From Atherix ibis (Eukaryota > Arthropoda > Insecta > Diptera > Athericidae), in NCBI GenBank assembly GCA_958298945.1, contig OY282609.1:32399212-32463211 (forward strand): a DNA stretch of 64,000 nt, written 5' to 3'. This document shows positions 48,344 through 59,477 of the stretch, piece after piece. Position 1 is the stretch's first letter. Every line of letters starts with the position of its first letter. The position numbers and the translations under genes are program-made. Under the pieces are notes generated by a model, which saw nothing but the letters and a program-made list of their open reading frames with translations, was not told where the DNA came from and made no database searches.

Positions 48344-48414
48344 CGAAAGAAAGAAATTCCTGGCTTCCTCATTTTTTCGTATGAGAAGCAATTTCTCACA
48401 AAACACTTCATTTC
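48344..48414 (-). CDS. THAP-domain exon (N-terminal part)
   Basis: On the minus strand an acceptor TTATTTCAG precedes GAA and ATG (48411). The exon reads MKCFVRNC, FSYEKMRKPGISFFR and ends in phase 2 before the donor GTAAGTTG. C-x4-C near the N-terminus followed by a positively charged stretch and GISFFR fits the start of a THAP zinc finger, where FxFP usually follows; that next exon is not found. Upstream is an exon-like end GGAAAA with GTAAGTATT (48477 region), a likely 5' noncoding exon. Only the first Cys pair is visible, so the domain call is good but not certain. Confidence 0.68.
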
Positions 48415-49099
48415 CTGAAATAAAAACTTCGTATTAACTTTTATTAATAATATAACAATTTGTATAAATACTTACTTTTCCGTATATACTTCTAAAAAGA
48501 TGGAAATAACACTTTTAAAAACACTTTCCGAACCGCAAAAAAAACAACTGAGAAATGTTAAAAATAGCCCGCTGTTTTCGGTGTGTCACCACTTTCATGG
48601 AGAATGGCGCATTTGAAAACTCTCCTAATGTCTACAAAATTGAGACGCTTTATATTTGATTGATATTTCCGGAAATAATAATAAACCTAAAATAGAATTC
48701 CATTCCGTATCAAAAGATTGTACAAAAAATAAAAATTGCCTGTCGTTGTGTTTAAATTGTATTTTTGTTTCCAATAAGTGTATTAAAATGAATATAAATT
48801 ATGCTTTTGCAATTCAATAAATTTGTATTACGACAACTATGTTAGATGGCAGTGGGTGTCATGTCTACATAAAAAAATATACACAAAAATATCCCGCTTT
48901 TGCCATTTCTCACCGCTTGGCAATAAGTTGGACACAAAAATGCGTATACATATACGGTAAGGGCCTATCCAGGTATTCTTTAATCTAAGAACGAACTACT
49001 GGATGGGCCATTTCGTCATATGACGCTATAAATACTCCTAGTGGCGACTATTCGAACAACGTGCATATTTGTGTGTGGAAGTTTTTATATATACACGTA

Positions 49100-49976
49100 C
49101 GAGCTATGTTCAAAAACTATCGCGAATTTTGAATTTCCGCGTGTTACGTATATTCTATTTTCGTTTTTTTGGTGGCGTTATGTTGGTACTCATATCTTTC
49201 ACTTAGGCCATTTTAAATGTTCAGTTAATTTTTGGCAGCTGCTTCGCTTGCACGTGTTTTGGCTCGTCTTCGATTTTTGCTCATTTTCGACCAAAAACAG
49301 CATCGCATTAACATTGCTAAGGAGCTGTAGGACTCTGTCCGCGATGATCTAAATTAGCTCCAGAAGATCATAACTGGTGACGAATCATCCAGAAGATCAT
49401 AACTGGTGAAGCTGCCGCACGAGCCAAGACCGAAAAAGCGCCCCAAGTTCGGTCGATTGTGAAGGTTTTGCTTACAGTTTTCTTTGATTGCAGGGTCGTG
49501 GTACATCATGAGTTCTTGCCTCAGGGTAGAACGGTCAATAAGGAATATTACCTGCAAGTTATGTGCAAATTGCGCGAAGCAATCCGCCAGAAACGCCCGG
49601 ATTTGTGGAAGAACAAAAATTTGTTTTTGCACCATGATAACTCTCCTGCTTACGCATGTGCGTGTTTTTTTTTGGCCATTTTTGGCCAAAAAAAAAACAC
49701 ACTAATAATGCCGCAGCCACCGTATTCCCCAGATCTGGCCCCCTGTGAATTTTTCCTGTTCCCGGAAAAGATTCTTTGATCCATTTTTTGGAATGGGTAA
49801 AAATAGAAGACGAGCCAAAATACGTGCAAGGAAACCAGCTGTCAAATATTAACTGAACATTAAAAATGGCCGAACTTGTCGGCATAAGTACCAATATAAT
49901 GGCACAAAAAATCGAAAATCGAATATACGTAACCAGCGGAAATTCAAAATTCGCGATACTTTTTGAACAGACCTCG
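49100..49976 (+). mobile_element. SETMAR-like mariner, inverted-5'-end copy H
   Basis: An 877-bp element with ends CGAGCTATGTTCAAAAACTA and TTTTTGAACAGACCTCG, and TA at 49098-49099 and 49977-49978. Both termini derive from the same 5' region in inverted orientation for about 200 bp. The coding core on + keeps FDQKQHRIN-like remains (shifted), APQVRSIVKVLLTVFFDC, HHEFLPQGRTVNKEYYLQ, LFLHHDNSPAYAC and PPYSPDLAPCEFFLFP, where the third Asp is Glu. The DNA-binding domain is deleted and the C-terminus is replaced. It combines both rearrangements seen singly in other copies. Confidence 0.9.
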
Positions 49977-50317
49977 TAGATATACAATATCCCAAACTGT
50001 ATAGAACAACATGGTAATATATTGTTCATGTCTCATTAGTCATGATTTGTAATTCAAACCGAGCGGACATATTCGAATTTGGTGTAGTTAAATCATTCGA
50101 GGAATTTCTTAAAATCAAAAAAAAAAAAAAGTACAAATGCATATTTTGAAACAAACTAAAATCGATAACAGTGTAGTAAATCTGAAGAAGAACAGTGTAA
50201 TAAAATAGAAGTAGTCGTTATTATACTACCATACAAGGGGTCCTACGTTAATTGCCAAAAATCACTTTCCTTTTCAATTTAATTTAATTTTCTTATCCCG
50301 TTATCCCTTGTCGTCAA

Positions 50318-50385
50318 ATGGCCGTTAGTGTCGTGGCGCTTTAGAGAATACACATTTCAGTACTAGTATTACTTGAAATGATAAT
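50318..50385 (+). repeat. Interspersed repeat body shared with the 5S-derived element
   Basis: GTCGTCAAATGGCCGTTAGT and CAGTACTAGTATTACTTGAA here match, in opposite orientation, the block at 59478-59552 that lies directly behind the 5S-like sequence. This copy has no 5S-like head, so it would be a 5'-truncated member. Confidence 0.65.
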
Positions 50386-50458
50386 AAAGAAAGCGTTAAA
50401 ATAGAAGTGAGAAAAACTGATATTAATAGAAGTGATAAATAATTGTGTGCTAATTTCC

Positions 50459-51800
50459 CATAAGCAGAGGCTGCAGACGGGTACTAAAGCAGGTGTGGCG
50501 GCAGAGAACGCTGTAGGGAGGTGGCAGAGAAGGTAACATAATGAAATATTAAAGATAATATATGGTAAAGATTTGCAGAACAGGAAAATTTTAGATGTGG
50601 CAAATCCGAAAATGGAAAATATCCATCAAAACATGGCTGAGTCGCCTTCTCTTCGAGGAATATCACCAAAACATGCTTAAAGTTTTTGAATTCAAATATC
50701 CCCAGCTTCACCCTAAAAAATAAAGTCGATGACATCATCCCCTCTAATCCATGAAAATTACATCTCCATCTGCATTAAAAGAGGCGGAGGACTCAGCGTC
50801 ACTTGTGTCCATACGCGACCTGCAAGGCTAAAACAGATGCGGCAGCAGAGAACCCTGTACAGCAAGAGATGGCGGAGAAGACAGAGGCTACACAGAAAGA
50901 GGAGGATGACAAAGCTCCGTAAACTGAGCTACCGAGGATGGTGCCACATGCGGGCTGCAGTACGTGACCTGGTGTCCTGTTGACAGCAAGGCGGATAATG
51001 CGGGATTTGGCGATGGCTATTATCGGACCTCCAGGCAATGGATTGGCATTGTGATTCTTCGCAAGATTGACTGCCGTCGAAAAAGAGTTTACAGCAATCC
51101 TCACCCTAGGCGGGACCTACCAAAGCCGATTGGTGGACCATCAATTAATAAGGCGTTGTGCGTATTGAGGTATGCTTCCAAGGTGAGTTGCGCAGGATCA
51201 AGGAGGGTTGAAGGCTAGGCAAAAGTCGGCCTGATCAATTCTGAACATCTAAGCGGATGAGTCTCTAAACCTCTAAATTTTAGTTTTTAACCTCTCAACC
51301 TTCACAACACCGAATGGCTGATGCTTTGTTGGTGGTTGTAGATGTGCCTGCCAGTTCGTAAATAAGAACTGGTCAGGAGGTGCTATGGCTGCCTAGATTT
51401 AGGAAATGGGCTGCGAAATATAAGGTATGCAGCCAAGGTGAGTTGTGCAGGATCAAGGAGTGTGAAGGCTTAGTTAAAGCTGGCCTTATCACTTCTGAAC
51501 CTCTAAGCGGGTGAGCCTCGAAACCCCTAAATTTTAGTTTTTAACCTCTAATCCTTTCAATGCCGAGCTGATACAGCAGCTGCAATAAGTGATTGTGAAT
51601 GTGCTTGCCAGTTCGTGAATAAGAACTAATTAGGAGGCGCTACGGCTGCCTAGATTTGAGGAATGGGGTGCGATGGGGTGCGACATTACCCGAGTGGGAA
51701 TAGCTCTGCAGTAGATGTGGTTATGGCAACCACCTCGTGTCAAATTGCCCGAACGGGGAAGTGTGCCGCAACTGCCAATTGCGGAAACTACTTGCGTCAC
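50459..51800 (+). pseudogene. Gag-like retroelement remnant
   Basis: A GC-richer stretch without an intact frame. At 51707-51748 the + strand reads C-SR-C-GYGN-H-LVSN-C, a perfect CCHC zinc knuckle spacing, followed by PNGEVCRNC, as if a second knuckle began. Such pairs are typical of Gag-like proteins of non-LTR and LTR retrotransposons. Upstream frames (DLAMAIIGPPGNGLAL, FTAILTLGGTYQSRLVDHQ) are suggestive but broken. A reverse transcriptase is not seen. Confidence 0.55.
51169..51675. repeat. 255-bp direct tandem duplication
   Basis: Units 51169-51423 and 51424-51675 both start GGTATGC and share CCAAGGTGAGTTG, AATTTTAGTTTTTAACCTCT and GAGGNGCTANGGCTGCCTAG (N marks differences). Moderate divergence shows the duplication is old. 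A separate 55-bp duplication lies at 51844-51953 (TGCACGAATAGTTGGTATAA twice). Confidence 0.85.
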
Positions 51801-52147
51801 ACTCGCTCTATTCGGACTAGTGCTTGGTGTACATGCGACTGTATTTGCACGAATAGTTGGTATAAAAAAATCGGTTTCATCTTCAAAAAAAGCAACCATT
51901 TGCACGAATAGTTGGTATAAAAAAATCGGTTTTCATCTTCAAAAAAGAAACGGCCGATGAACATATCAGCACAAATACCACATCACATAGTAATTTTTTG
52001 GGTCGTCAATAATTTGAAGGTTTTCAGTCCCATAGAACCGGTTTTCAGTCTCGTAAAATTGAGTTTTCATAATTCAAAAGTTATTATGAATCTGCAGCTG
52101 AACAATTTCAGTGCCTTTGGATGGTATAAACTGCTCCATGGCAAAAA

Positions 52148-53161
52148 CTTAGATTAAAGAATGTGGTCAATATGATGCTTGATCGAAAACATTCGTTGAG
52201 CTTTATGAGACGGTGCATTGTCGTGCTTTATGAGACGGTGCATATAAAACTTATAAGCCCACGTTTCATCATCCGTTTTTTATGCGTTACATGTCTTCAG
52301 CAACCTGTTTACGATCAAATCAGCTGCTTAGGACCAAACCGTGGTGCGACGCATCCGAAGATGTAGCTCGCTCGTATAATTGTGTTTCCAATAAAACTGA
52401 CTCCACCTAAACCGTCTTCAACAACATAAGCAACGGATAAACCACCAACAATTTCGTTGACAACACAAAATTTCGAGCAATTTCTGTATTCGATATTTTT
52501 TTCAAAAATCCCAGACCACACCTGACATAGACTACCAAAACCTTAGATTAAAGAATACCTGAATAGGCCCGTTCGTTAGATTTTCGTTTATGTACACGTA
52601 ATTTTCTGTCTAAGTTATTGCAAAAGCGGCGAGAAATCGTTTTGTGTAGATTTTTTTATGTAGACATGACACCCACTGACATCTAGTTTTCGTAATAAAA
52701 ATATTTTAAATTCCAAAATCATAATTAATTTTCAATTCTTCCAAAGAAAAATATAATTGAAACACGACAGAAGAAGGCTACATTAATTTTTTTTCCAATC
52801 TTCTGGTATTAAATGGAATTGTATTTTAGGTTTATTAATTTATATTGTAAATATCAAGGAGACTTTCGGAGAGTTTTAAAACACGCCACTGTCCATGCAG
52901 TGGTAGCATACCGAAATGCTTGCATACTTTTGTTGACATTTAGATACTTATCGCGAAATGAAAGTTTCAAGTGCGGTTTTATTAAATTTTAAATATTTTA
53001 CGAAGAAGTCAGCATAAATTAATACATTTGCATAAATAGTTTTATTCTTCAGACGACAGTAAATAGGAAATTTTTATTTAAGAATAAATAAATTCTTATT
53101 CTCGAAAAAATTTGGGTAAAATTTTTGTGCAGAAGCCTATCCAGTTCTTCTATAATCTAAG
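52148..53161. mobile_element. THAP-element family, copy 3 (inverted orientation, compound)
   Basis: Left end CTTAGATTAAAGAATG and right end TTCTTCTATAATCTAAG are flanked by a perfect 8-bp duplication, GGCAAAAA, at 52140-52147 and 53162-53169. Inside, at 52542, a second family end begins (CTTAGATTAAAGAATACCTG) followed by the usual 620-bp body, so one copy seems to lie in or to have recombined with another. The stretch 52165-52260 on the minus strand reads HDNAPSHKAQRMF, a mariner second-Asp motif with a local duplication, so foreign DNA is included. Confidence 0.75.
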
Positions 53162-53267
53162 GGCAAAAAAGTTGCCATAAACAAAACCTGTCAAAATTAC
53201 TTTAATTCGTTAAAACCATTTATTATGTAAAATAATAGAGTTATTATCATAAACAAAAGTCTCCTAT

Positions 53268-53353
53268 ATTGCAAGTGTGTGTGTTCTTACGAATGTATTT
53301 TAGAAATAATCGGACTAAAATTAACGGCCTATCCAGTAGTTCTATAATCTAAG
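53268..53353. mobile_element. THAP-element family, end fragment
   Basis: GCAAGTGTGTGTGTTCTTAC followed by GGCCTATCCAGTAGTTCTAT and AATCTAAG matches the end region of copy 4. No partner end or target duplication was found. Confidence 0.7.
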
Positions 53354-53602
53354 AAGTTAAGTATATTCAACAAGTAAATCGTTACTCGTTGGCATCGCTC
53401 TTTGCAAGTGTGCTGTGCACTTCCATAAGATTGTGAAGATATAAAAAATGTTGATACTCTTCGGAAATGTGTCATCGGTACTTTGAATAAACATTTTAAT
53501 TGAAGTATAAAAATTTTTTTGAGAGCTGAAATGAAATTTGATTTTTTTCGTTTATTCATTCTCGGAAAAAGTCTTAAAATTTTTGGTTTTTTCTTTCACA
53601 TA

Positions 53603-54820
53603 CCAGGTTTATAAGCTTAAATCCTCTATTTTTTAATAAAAAAAAAACATGTTTTTTTTTCATAGAAAGCAAAAACAAATTTATTCAAAGTACTTGCCGT
53701 CGCTAGCTACACAATTTTCCCATCTCTCGGGCAATTTGTGGGTACGATGCCAAAAAAATTCCTTCTCTTTCGAGGCATCGAAGTGCTGCTCAGCGAGCGC
53801 GTGGCCCATCGAATAAACAGGTGATAGTCGGAAGGGGCCAGGTCTGGTGAATAAGCGGGGTGGGGTAGCAGCTCCCAGTTGAGTGTCTCCAAGTAGGTTC
53901 GGACCATTTTTGACGTGTGCGATGGTGCGTTGTCGTGGAGGAAAATCAGCTTGTCATGTCTTTGTTGATAATCTGTCCTTTTTTCACGCAAAGCACGGTT
54001 CAATTTGATCAGTTGTTGGTGGTAGCGATGGGCATTGACAGTTTCACCAGGTTTCAACATCTCATAGTAGACGATACCCTGCTGATCCCACCAAACGCAC
54101 AGCATCGTCTTCCGTCCGAAGTGATTTGGTCTTGGAAAGATGTTGACGGTTGGCCGGGATCAAACCACGATTTCTTTCATTTAGGATTCTCGAAATATAT
54201 CCACTTTTCATTGCCTGTCACAATCCGATGCAGGAACGACTTTCTTTTTTGTCTGGCGAGTAAGATTTCGCATGTGTTTTGGCGTCGCTCCATCTGCCTA
54301 TCGTTCAATTCATGTGGCAACCATTTACCGATCTTTTCAATGGGGACATGTCACGCAGACGCATGGAAATGGCTGGTTGAGTAACACCCAATTGCTCCGG
54401 GAACATTTTTTGATGGTCCTCAACCTTTTGATGGTCCAAAACAGCCTGCAATTGATGGTCCTCAACCTTCCTAGGTTGATTTTCACACTTCTTGTCCCAC
54501 AAGTCAAAATTGCCATCTTTGAACCGACGAAACCAATCTCGGCACGATGTTTCCGATAAAGCACTGTCACCATAGGCCTCCATAAGCATTCGATGCGTTT
54601 CGGCAGCCGATTTCTTCAAATTGAAGCAGAAAAGCAGAGCTTTCCGCATATGCTCTTTTTCTTGCACAAAACTAGACATGATTACCAAAGGAAAAATGTA
54701 TGTTGTTGCACGAAATTGCTGACAATGTGCACTGATTAATGTGAAAGTCATTAAAAAAAAAGTATGGCGTGCCCATACGTTCACTCACGCCATCTATGAC
54801 CAAACAGCTTATACCCCTGG
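53603..54820 (-). mobile_element. Mos1-type mariner, copy M3
   Basis: A 1218-bp element with ends CCAGGTTTATAAGCTTAAAT and (complement side) AGCTTATACCCCTGG, with TA at 53601-53602 and 54821-54822. Confidence 0.92.
53690..54680 (-). pseudogene. Mos1-like transposase pseudogene M3
   Basis: ATG at 54680 (MSSFVQEKEHMRKALLFCFN). Open through SETSCRDWFRRFKDGNFDLW. The linker carries a local duplication near 54410-54450 (GATGGTCC repeated, giving DHQKVEDHQK), and the frame shifts near 54305-54350. A second open block from 54105 reads CVWWDQQGIVYYEMLKPGE, FLHDNAPSHTSK (second Asp kept, unlike M1 and M2) and PAYSPDLAPSDYHLF (third Asp). A frameshift after DYHLF destroys the tail. The first Asp region sits near 54215 in a further frame. 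Confidence 0.87.
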
Positions 54821-54822
54821 TA

Positions 54823-55862
54823 TGTCAAATTAAATATTACAACAAAAACAAGCACAATTTGCACGTTCAAATTCCAAGGTTTCAATGTGGTTTTTTTTCT
54901 TCCTTATTATGATCGGAATCGAATGTAAGTGTAAATATGCTTTTAAATAGAAAAGTAATTATTTAAAAATTTACTTATTAAAAATGTCAAAAAAAATTTT
55001 TTTTTAAAATTTGAATTAGTCAAAAAAAAATTAAATATAAGAAAAGCAAAATTATTCTATCCAAAAAATAAGTTGAAAAACTAATTTTCTATACAAATTC
55101 TTATATTTAGGTAAAAATAAATGCTGAAATTTTTTTTTAATATAACGCATTTCTTAAATGGAAATTTACAAATTATTACTATAACTAAAATTTGTATACT
55201 TACAGTATAGTAAATATCTAGTAAAGATTTTATAAAAAAAAAAAAATTTATTTAAAATATTGCAAAGTAAAAAAAAAATTTATTGGTTAATTTTTTTCAT
55301 AATGAAAATTCAAATAGTTAATAGATAATCATCTTCTATGAAATAAAATTATTAAATAAATAAAAAGAAATTATTACCAAAATAAAAAATTATAATAAAG
55401 ATTCTGAATTTATTAAATAAATTTAAAAAAAAATACTTTTTTTAATTAGAATTTATTCTTAAAATTATAATGTAAAAATAATAATCTCTGAAAACAAAAT
55501 TACGTGTTTTAATTCAAAGAAGGATAAAAACAAATTAATTTTATTACGTTATTGATAAAAATTAAAATTCAAGTCTAATTATTATTAATTATAGAAAAAA
55601 TATTGTATCATAAAAGGTTTTGATGTTGAATTCAAAAAGCAGACAGAACAAAATTATACGAAAATTTCTCTTTTTAAAAGAAAGATTTGTCTTAAAACAA
55701 TTCTTAAAAAGATATTACGAAAAAAAAATACAATGGTTGGCTGTGTTTAAACCAGTAGTAAATTTTTTATCATACGAAAGTAATATAACAAAAAAAAAAC
55801 GAACATAATTAAATAAATAAATTTTCCATAAATGAGTAAAAATTTGATTAATATTAACAAAA

Positions 55863-55898
<36 letters not shown>

Positions 55899-56540
55899 GA
55901 TAAAAATCAATTATTCAAAAGAAAAATTAAGACTAACTATTTATGGAAATACGAATAAGAAAAATTAAAATTTCATTATTAAAATTATTCTAAATTGGAA
56001 GAAAAATTGTTTAATGAACTTTTTATCTGTGTGTGTGCTAATTAATAATAATTAATAAATTGGTTTTTTTTTAAAAAAGCTTTGTCGTTAGAATCAGATT
56101 GGTTAGAAATAATAAATTGTAAAAGACAAAAAAATAAAAAAATTTCAAAATTATTCTATCTTAAAAAATATTTAAATTCAACCAGTTTCTCTTCTCGGGT
56201 AAAAATATTTTATATTTAATTAGTGCGTTAATACATTTTTAACTGTCGTCAATCACACCGAAAGTAAAAATATTAAAACAAGAAATACGTTCAATTGGAA
56301 AACATCATAAATAATGTGCCTTTGGGCCTTTCCACACGTGTATTTGTGTTAACGACAACAATTACCGTCTCACACCTTTTCTACATCCGCTCGCCTAAAC
56401 CGTAATTTTTGGGGGCCAAAACTGTAGTGTATTTTTTGATACACGGTTTGTAGGTATTAATACCAATAATACCATAAATTGACTGTGCACTGGTTGATTC
56501 CCTCATTGGTGTATATGCTTCATATCCTTTTTATTGCTTC
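54823..56540. other. AT-rich spacer with an (AAT)n microsatellite
   Basis: No gene is visible. A near-perfect AAT run lies at 55864-55896. Confidence 0.5.
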
Positions 56541-57122
56541 TTATGTTAGGGACACACATTTGGTATCGATCCTACGTTAAATACCATGTATCGAAAATGG
56601 CATTTAATCTTAAAAGCCTTTTTAACCTCAAAAAAATCTGGAATCTAAAAGGGGGCTGCAATCGAAAAGAAGAGCTGTAATATCAAAATTGACACCAATA
56701 CCAAAATTTACTCTAATTTTGAAAGAGGCTGAAATATCAAAAAAAAAAAATAAGTCTCCAAAGAGGCAGCAATCATAAAAAAGGCTCCAACCTCAAATGC
56801 GGCTGGAATATCAGCAAAAAAAAACTCTTATCATAAAAACGGATGCAGTATCAACAGAGGCTGGAATTTTTATTGAGGCTGTAATCACAAAAAGGCTCTA
56901 TCGTTGAAAGCGATTAGAATCTCAAAAAAAATCCTATAACCATAAAAAATGTTTAAACATCAGAAGAGGTTATTGTACAAAATGTTCTAACCTAAAAGAG
57001 GCTCCAATCTCAAAAAGGGCTACAATATTAAACGTGGCTTCTTAAAAAAATGTACTTTAAAAAAAGGTTGCAATATGATAAGAGCCTCACACCAAAGTCC
57101 AATCTTGAAATAATCTATTGTA

Positions 57123-58057
57123 TAGGGTTTTCGAATAAGAGTGATATGATTTCTTTTAAAAAAGCAACACACTAATTGTTAAGGAAATTCAAATGTTTTT
57201 TATTTAATGTGAATTACAAGCAATACAATTAAGTTCTGAATAAAACGTCATTCAAATGGCCTCCACGACTTCTTTTGCAGGAACGAATTCGATGAACCCA
57301 ATTTTCGAGCACTTTTTCCACTAAACCAAGTCGTATGTCATGAATAGCACGTTCAATATTGACTTCTAAAGCTTGAAGAGAGTCCAGTTTATTGCTAAAG
57401 ACCAATGAATTCAAATAACCCCAAAAAAAATAGTCTAATGGTATTAAATCGCAACTTCTTGGAGGCCATTCAATGTCACAATTTCTTGAAATAATCGAAT
57501 CTCCAAACTTTTCTCGCAATAATTCGGTTGTTGCACGTGCTGTGTGGCACGTAGCCCCGTCTTGTTGGAACCAGGTATTGTCAAGATCAACTTCTTCTAA
57601 TTTCAGCCATAAAAAGTTGGTTATCATCGATCTATACCGCTCTCTATTGACATTAACGGTGTTACCAGCTTCATTTCGAAAGAAGTACGTACCGATGATT
57701 CCACCAGACCAAAAACCACATCAAACTGTCAATTTAGGTGAATGTAATGGGTGTTCATGAATAATTTGTGGATTTTCTTCGCACCAGAATCCACAGTTTT
57801 GTTTATTTACCGCACCACTCAGATGAAAGTGAGCCTCATCGGAGAAGATGATGAGCGCACGAAAAGTTGCAATTGGAGAACGATTATTTTGATAATAAAA
57901 TTGAATAATTTGTAAACGTTGTTTTTTCGTATATCTCTCCATGATAAAATTTGTAAACATTACTGAATACAATGAAGAAAAAAATGACAGATCATGACAT
58001 ATGACAAATGGCCGAAACGTCACTTAGAAATCATATCACTCTTATTGGAAAACCCTA
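57123..58057 (-). mobile_element. DD41D (rosa-type) mariner, internally deleted
   Basis: A 935-bp element with inverted ends TAGGGTTTTCGAATAAGAGT and (complement) TAGGGTTTTCCAATAAGAGT, continuing GATATGATTTCT, about 32 bp with one mismatch. TA at 57121-57122 and 58058-58059. It is inserted into a minisatellite. Confidence 0.92.
57229..57943 (-). pseudogene. DD41D mariner transposase, one nonsense codon and N-terminal deletion
   Basis: ATG at 57943 (MERYTKKQRLQIIQFYY). After IATFRAL roughly 100 residues usual for the family are missing, and the frame resumes at IIFSDEAHFHLSG (first Asp). One TGA at 57721-57723 replaces Trp in SPKLTV-stop-CGFWSGG. The remainder is open and in the same frame: WFQQDGATCHTARA (second Asp) and WPPRSCDLIPLDYFFWG (third Asp), 41 residues apart by my count, hence DD41D as in the rosa group. 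The end is GGHLNDVLFRT. Few mutations otherwise, so recently active. Confidence 0.9.
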
Positions 58058-58599
58058 TACAATGTCAAAAGAGACTCTAACTTTAAAAGAATGTCCAACC
58101 TCAAAAGAATATCCAAATCAAAGGAATCTGCAATGTTAAAATGCGTTCTTATCATAAAATAGGCTCCCCAATCTTAATAAAGGTTTCAACCTTAAAAAGA
58201 CCTATGCCTCAAAAGAGATTTCTATTACAAAAACGGCTCTAACGTCAAAAGCGGCTACAATCTCAAAAAAGGGATGGAGAGGTTTAGAAATCTTATAAAC
58301 TAACCACAAACTTGCTTCAACCTCAAAATGGGTTGCAACGGCAAATAAGGTTGCATTTAAAATATACTCTGCAGTCTCAATGTAGGCTATAACAATAAAC
58401 AAGATTTGTTATCGTACAAGCACATCAATCGCAGAAGAGGCTGAAATTCCTAAAAAAATTTAAACCGTTAGAGAATCTACAATTTTATATGAGGTTCTAA
58501 ATATGGAAATAATAAGGCAACCTGATTCTAGAGACACACATCTGGTATGGATACTATGTTACGTTGAATATCATGTACTGATCATCCTAATACCAGCTA

Positions 58600-59470
58600 A
58601 ATACCAACTAAAAAAGCTGATATTCGAAAAATATGCCTGGTAGCGATACCACGAATGTTTTCCTGGCTTCCCTATACATCAACCTGACATCTGCCTTACT
58701 CTATACACAAACCTGGTACTTTTAATGACTTCCGCGCCATACTCCCATATTATTATTGCAGTGGAAATTGGAGGAGTTAGAAAATCACATTGATTTGTTT
58801 GATTGTTTGTGGAAAGAAAAAATTACGTTTTGTTTTCAGTTCATAAAACGATTTATTAACATTTCTTTGAAATTGAAAATTATTAATATGGATTTTATAC
58901 ATATTATCAAATATTATGCTTACTTTCCAACCTATTTATATCTGATAAATAGGTCAAATTTAATAAAAAAAATCTTTAATTTTCGTACCCGTCAAAATAC
59001 TCAAAGTCGAAACTTCAAACTATACGTTGTGCGTTCATGGTATTGATAACAGATGTCGCGTGAAAAGGCCTTTTGATTTATACAAAAAATTCTCGCCAAT
59101 CATATTGCGAAGAGTACTGAGTACACCTAAATTTTATAAGAGATACAACGACTCTTTTTTTTATTTAATCAAGAATATTCAAAATATTTGAAAAAAATAT
59201 GCAGACAGAATTATTTTTTTTAATGTTTAAACTAGTACTGTCCCGTGCGCTATGCTACGTCAAAATAAATAATCACAAAAAAACATTTGTGCTCTACTCC
59301 ATCTAGCGAACGACAGATCAAACTCGACCAAAGAGTTCTCAATATTTTTCGATCTTTCCGTTGTTTTTTTCGCCCAATTTTCACGTTCTTTATTAGACAT
59401 ATTTGAAGTTTACAGTATTTTTCGCGGTTTTACACGATGGTTAAAAATGTTTTTCGACATCAATTGTTTG
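58600..59470. other. Spacer without recognisable features
   Basis: Mixed AT-rich sequence; I see no exon, transposon end or RNA gene. Confidence 0.4.
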
Positions 59471-59477
59471 TTTGTTA

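Larger units (their letters stand above)
47525..48989 (-). mobile_element. THAP-encoding element, P-superfamily-like (copy 2)
   Basis: A 1465-bp element with ends CTTAGATTAAAGAAGAACTG and CCAGGTATTCTTTAATCTAAG (matching terminal CTTAGATTAAAGAA), flanked by a perfect 8-bp duplication AACGAACT at 47517-47524 and 48990-48997. On the minus strand it has exon-like segments with consensus splice sites, one encoding the start of a THAP zinc finger (see separate entry). Eight-base target duplications plus a THAP domain are features of the P-element superfamily; the termini are not those of classic Drosophila P. The transposase catalytic part is not recognisable, so the copy is probably nonautonomous. 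Confidence 0.8.
56545..58590. repeat. Degenerate ~20-bp minisatellite with flanking direct repeats
   Basis: Imperfect units of about 20 bp (AAAAGAGGCTGCAATCTCAA-like) fill about 56605-57110 and 58060-58450. The array is split by the DD41D mariner at 57123-58057. Outside the array, related direct sequences occur at about 56548-56605 and 58528-58590 (GACACACATTTGGTATCGAT versus GACACACATCTGGTATGGAT). Confidence 0.7.

Noticed and set aside
50290..50325. Resemblance of the reverse complement near 50300 to a homing-endonuclease (I-SceI-like) site
   Set aside because: Only a partial match of a short site with no nuclease gene nearby; best explained by chance.
52315..52521. 68-codon minus-strand frame with a protein-like stretch (GGLSVAYVVEDGLGGVSF)
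   Set aside because: It sits inside a compound transposon and I cannot assign it to any family. Not listed as a gene, though a search would be worthwhile.
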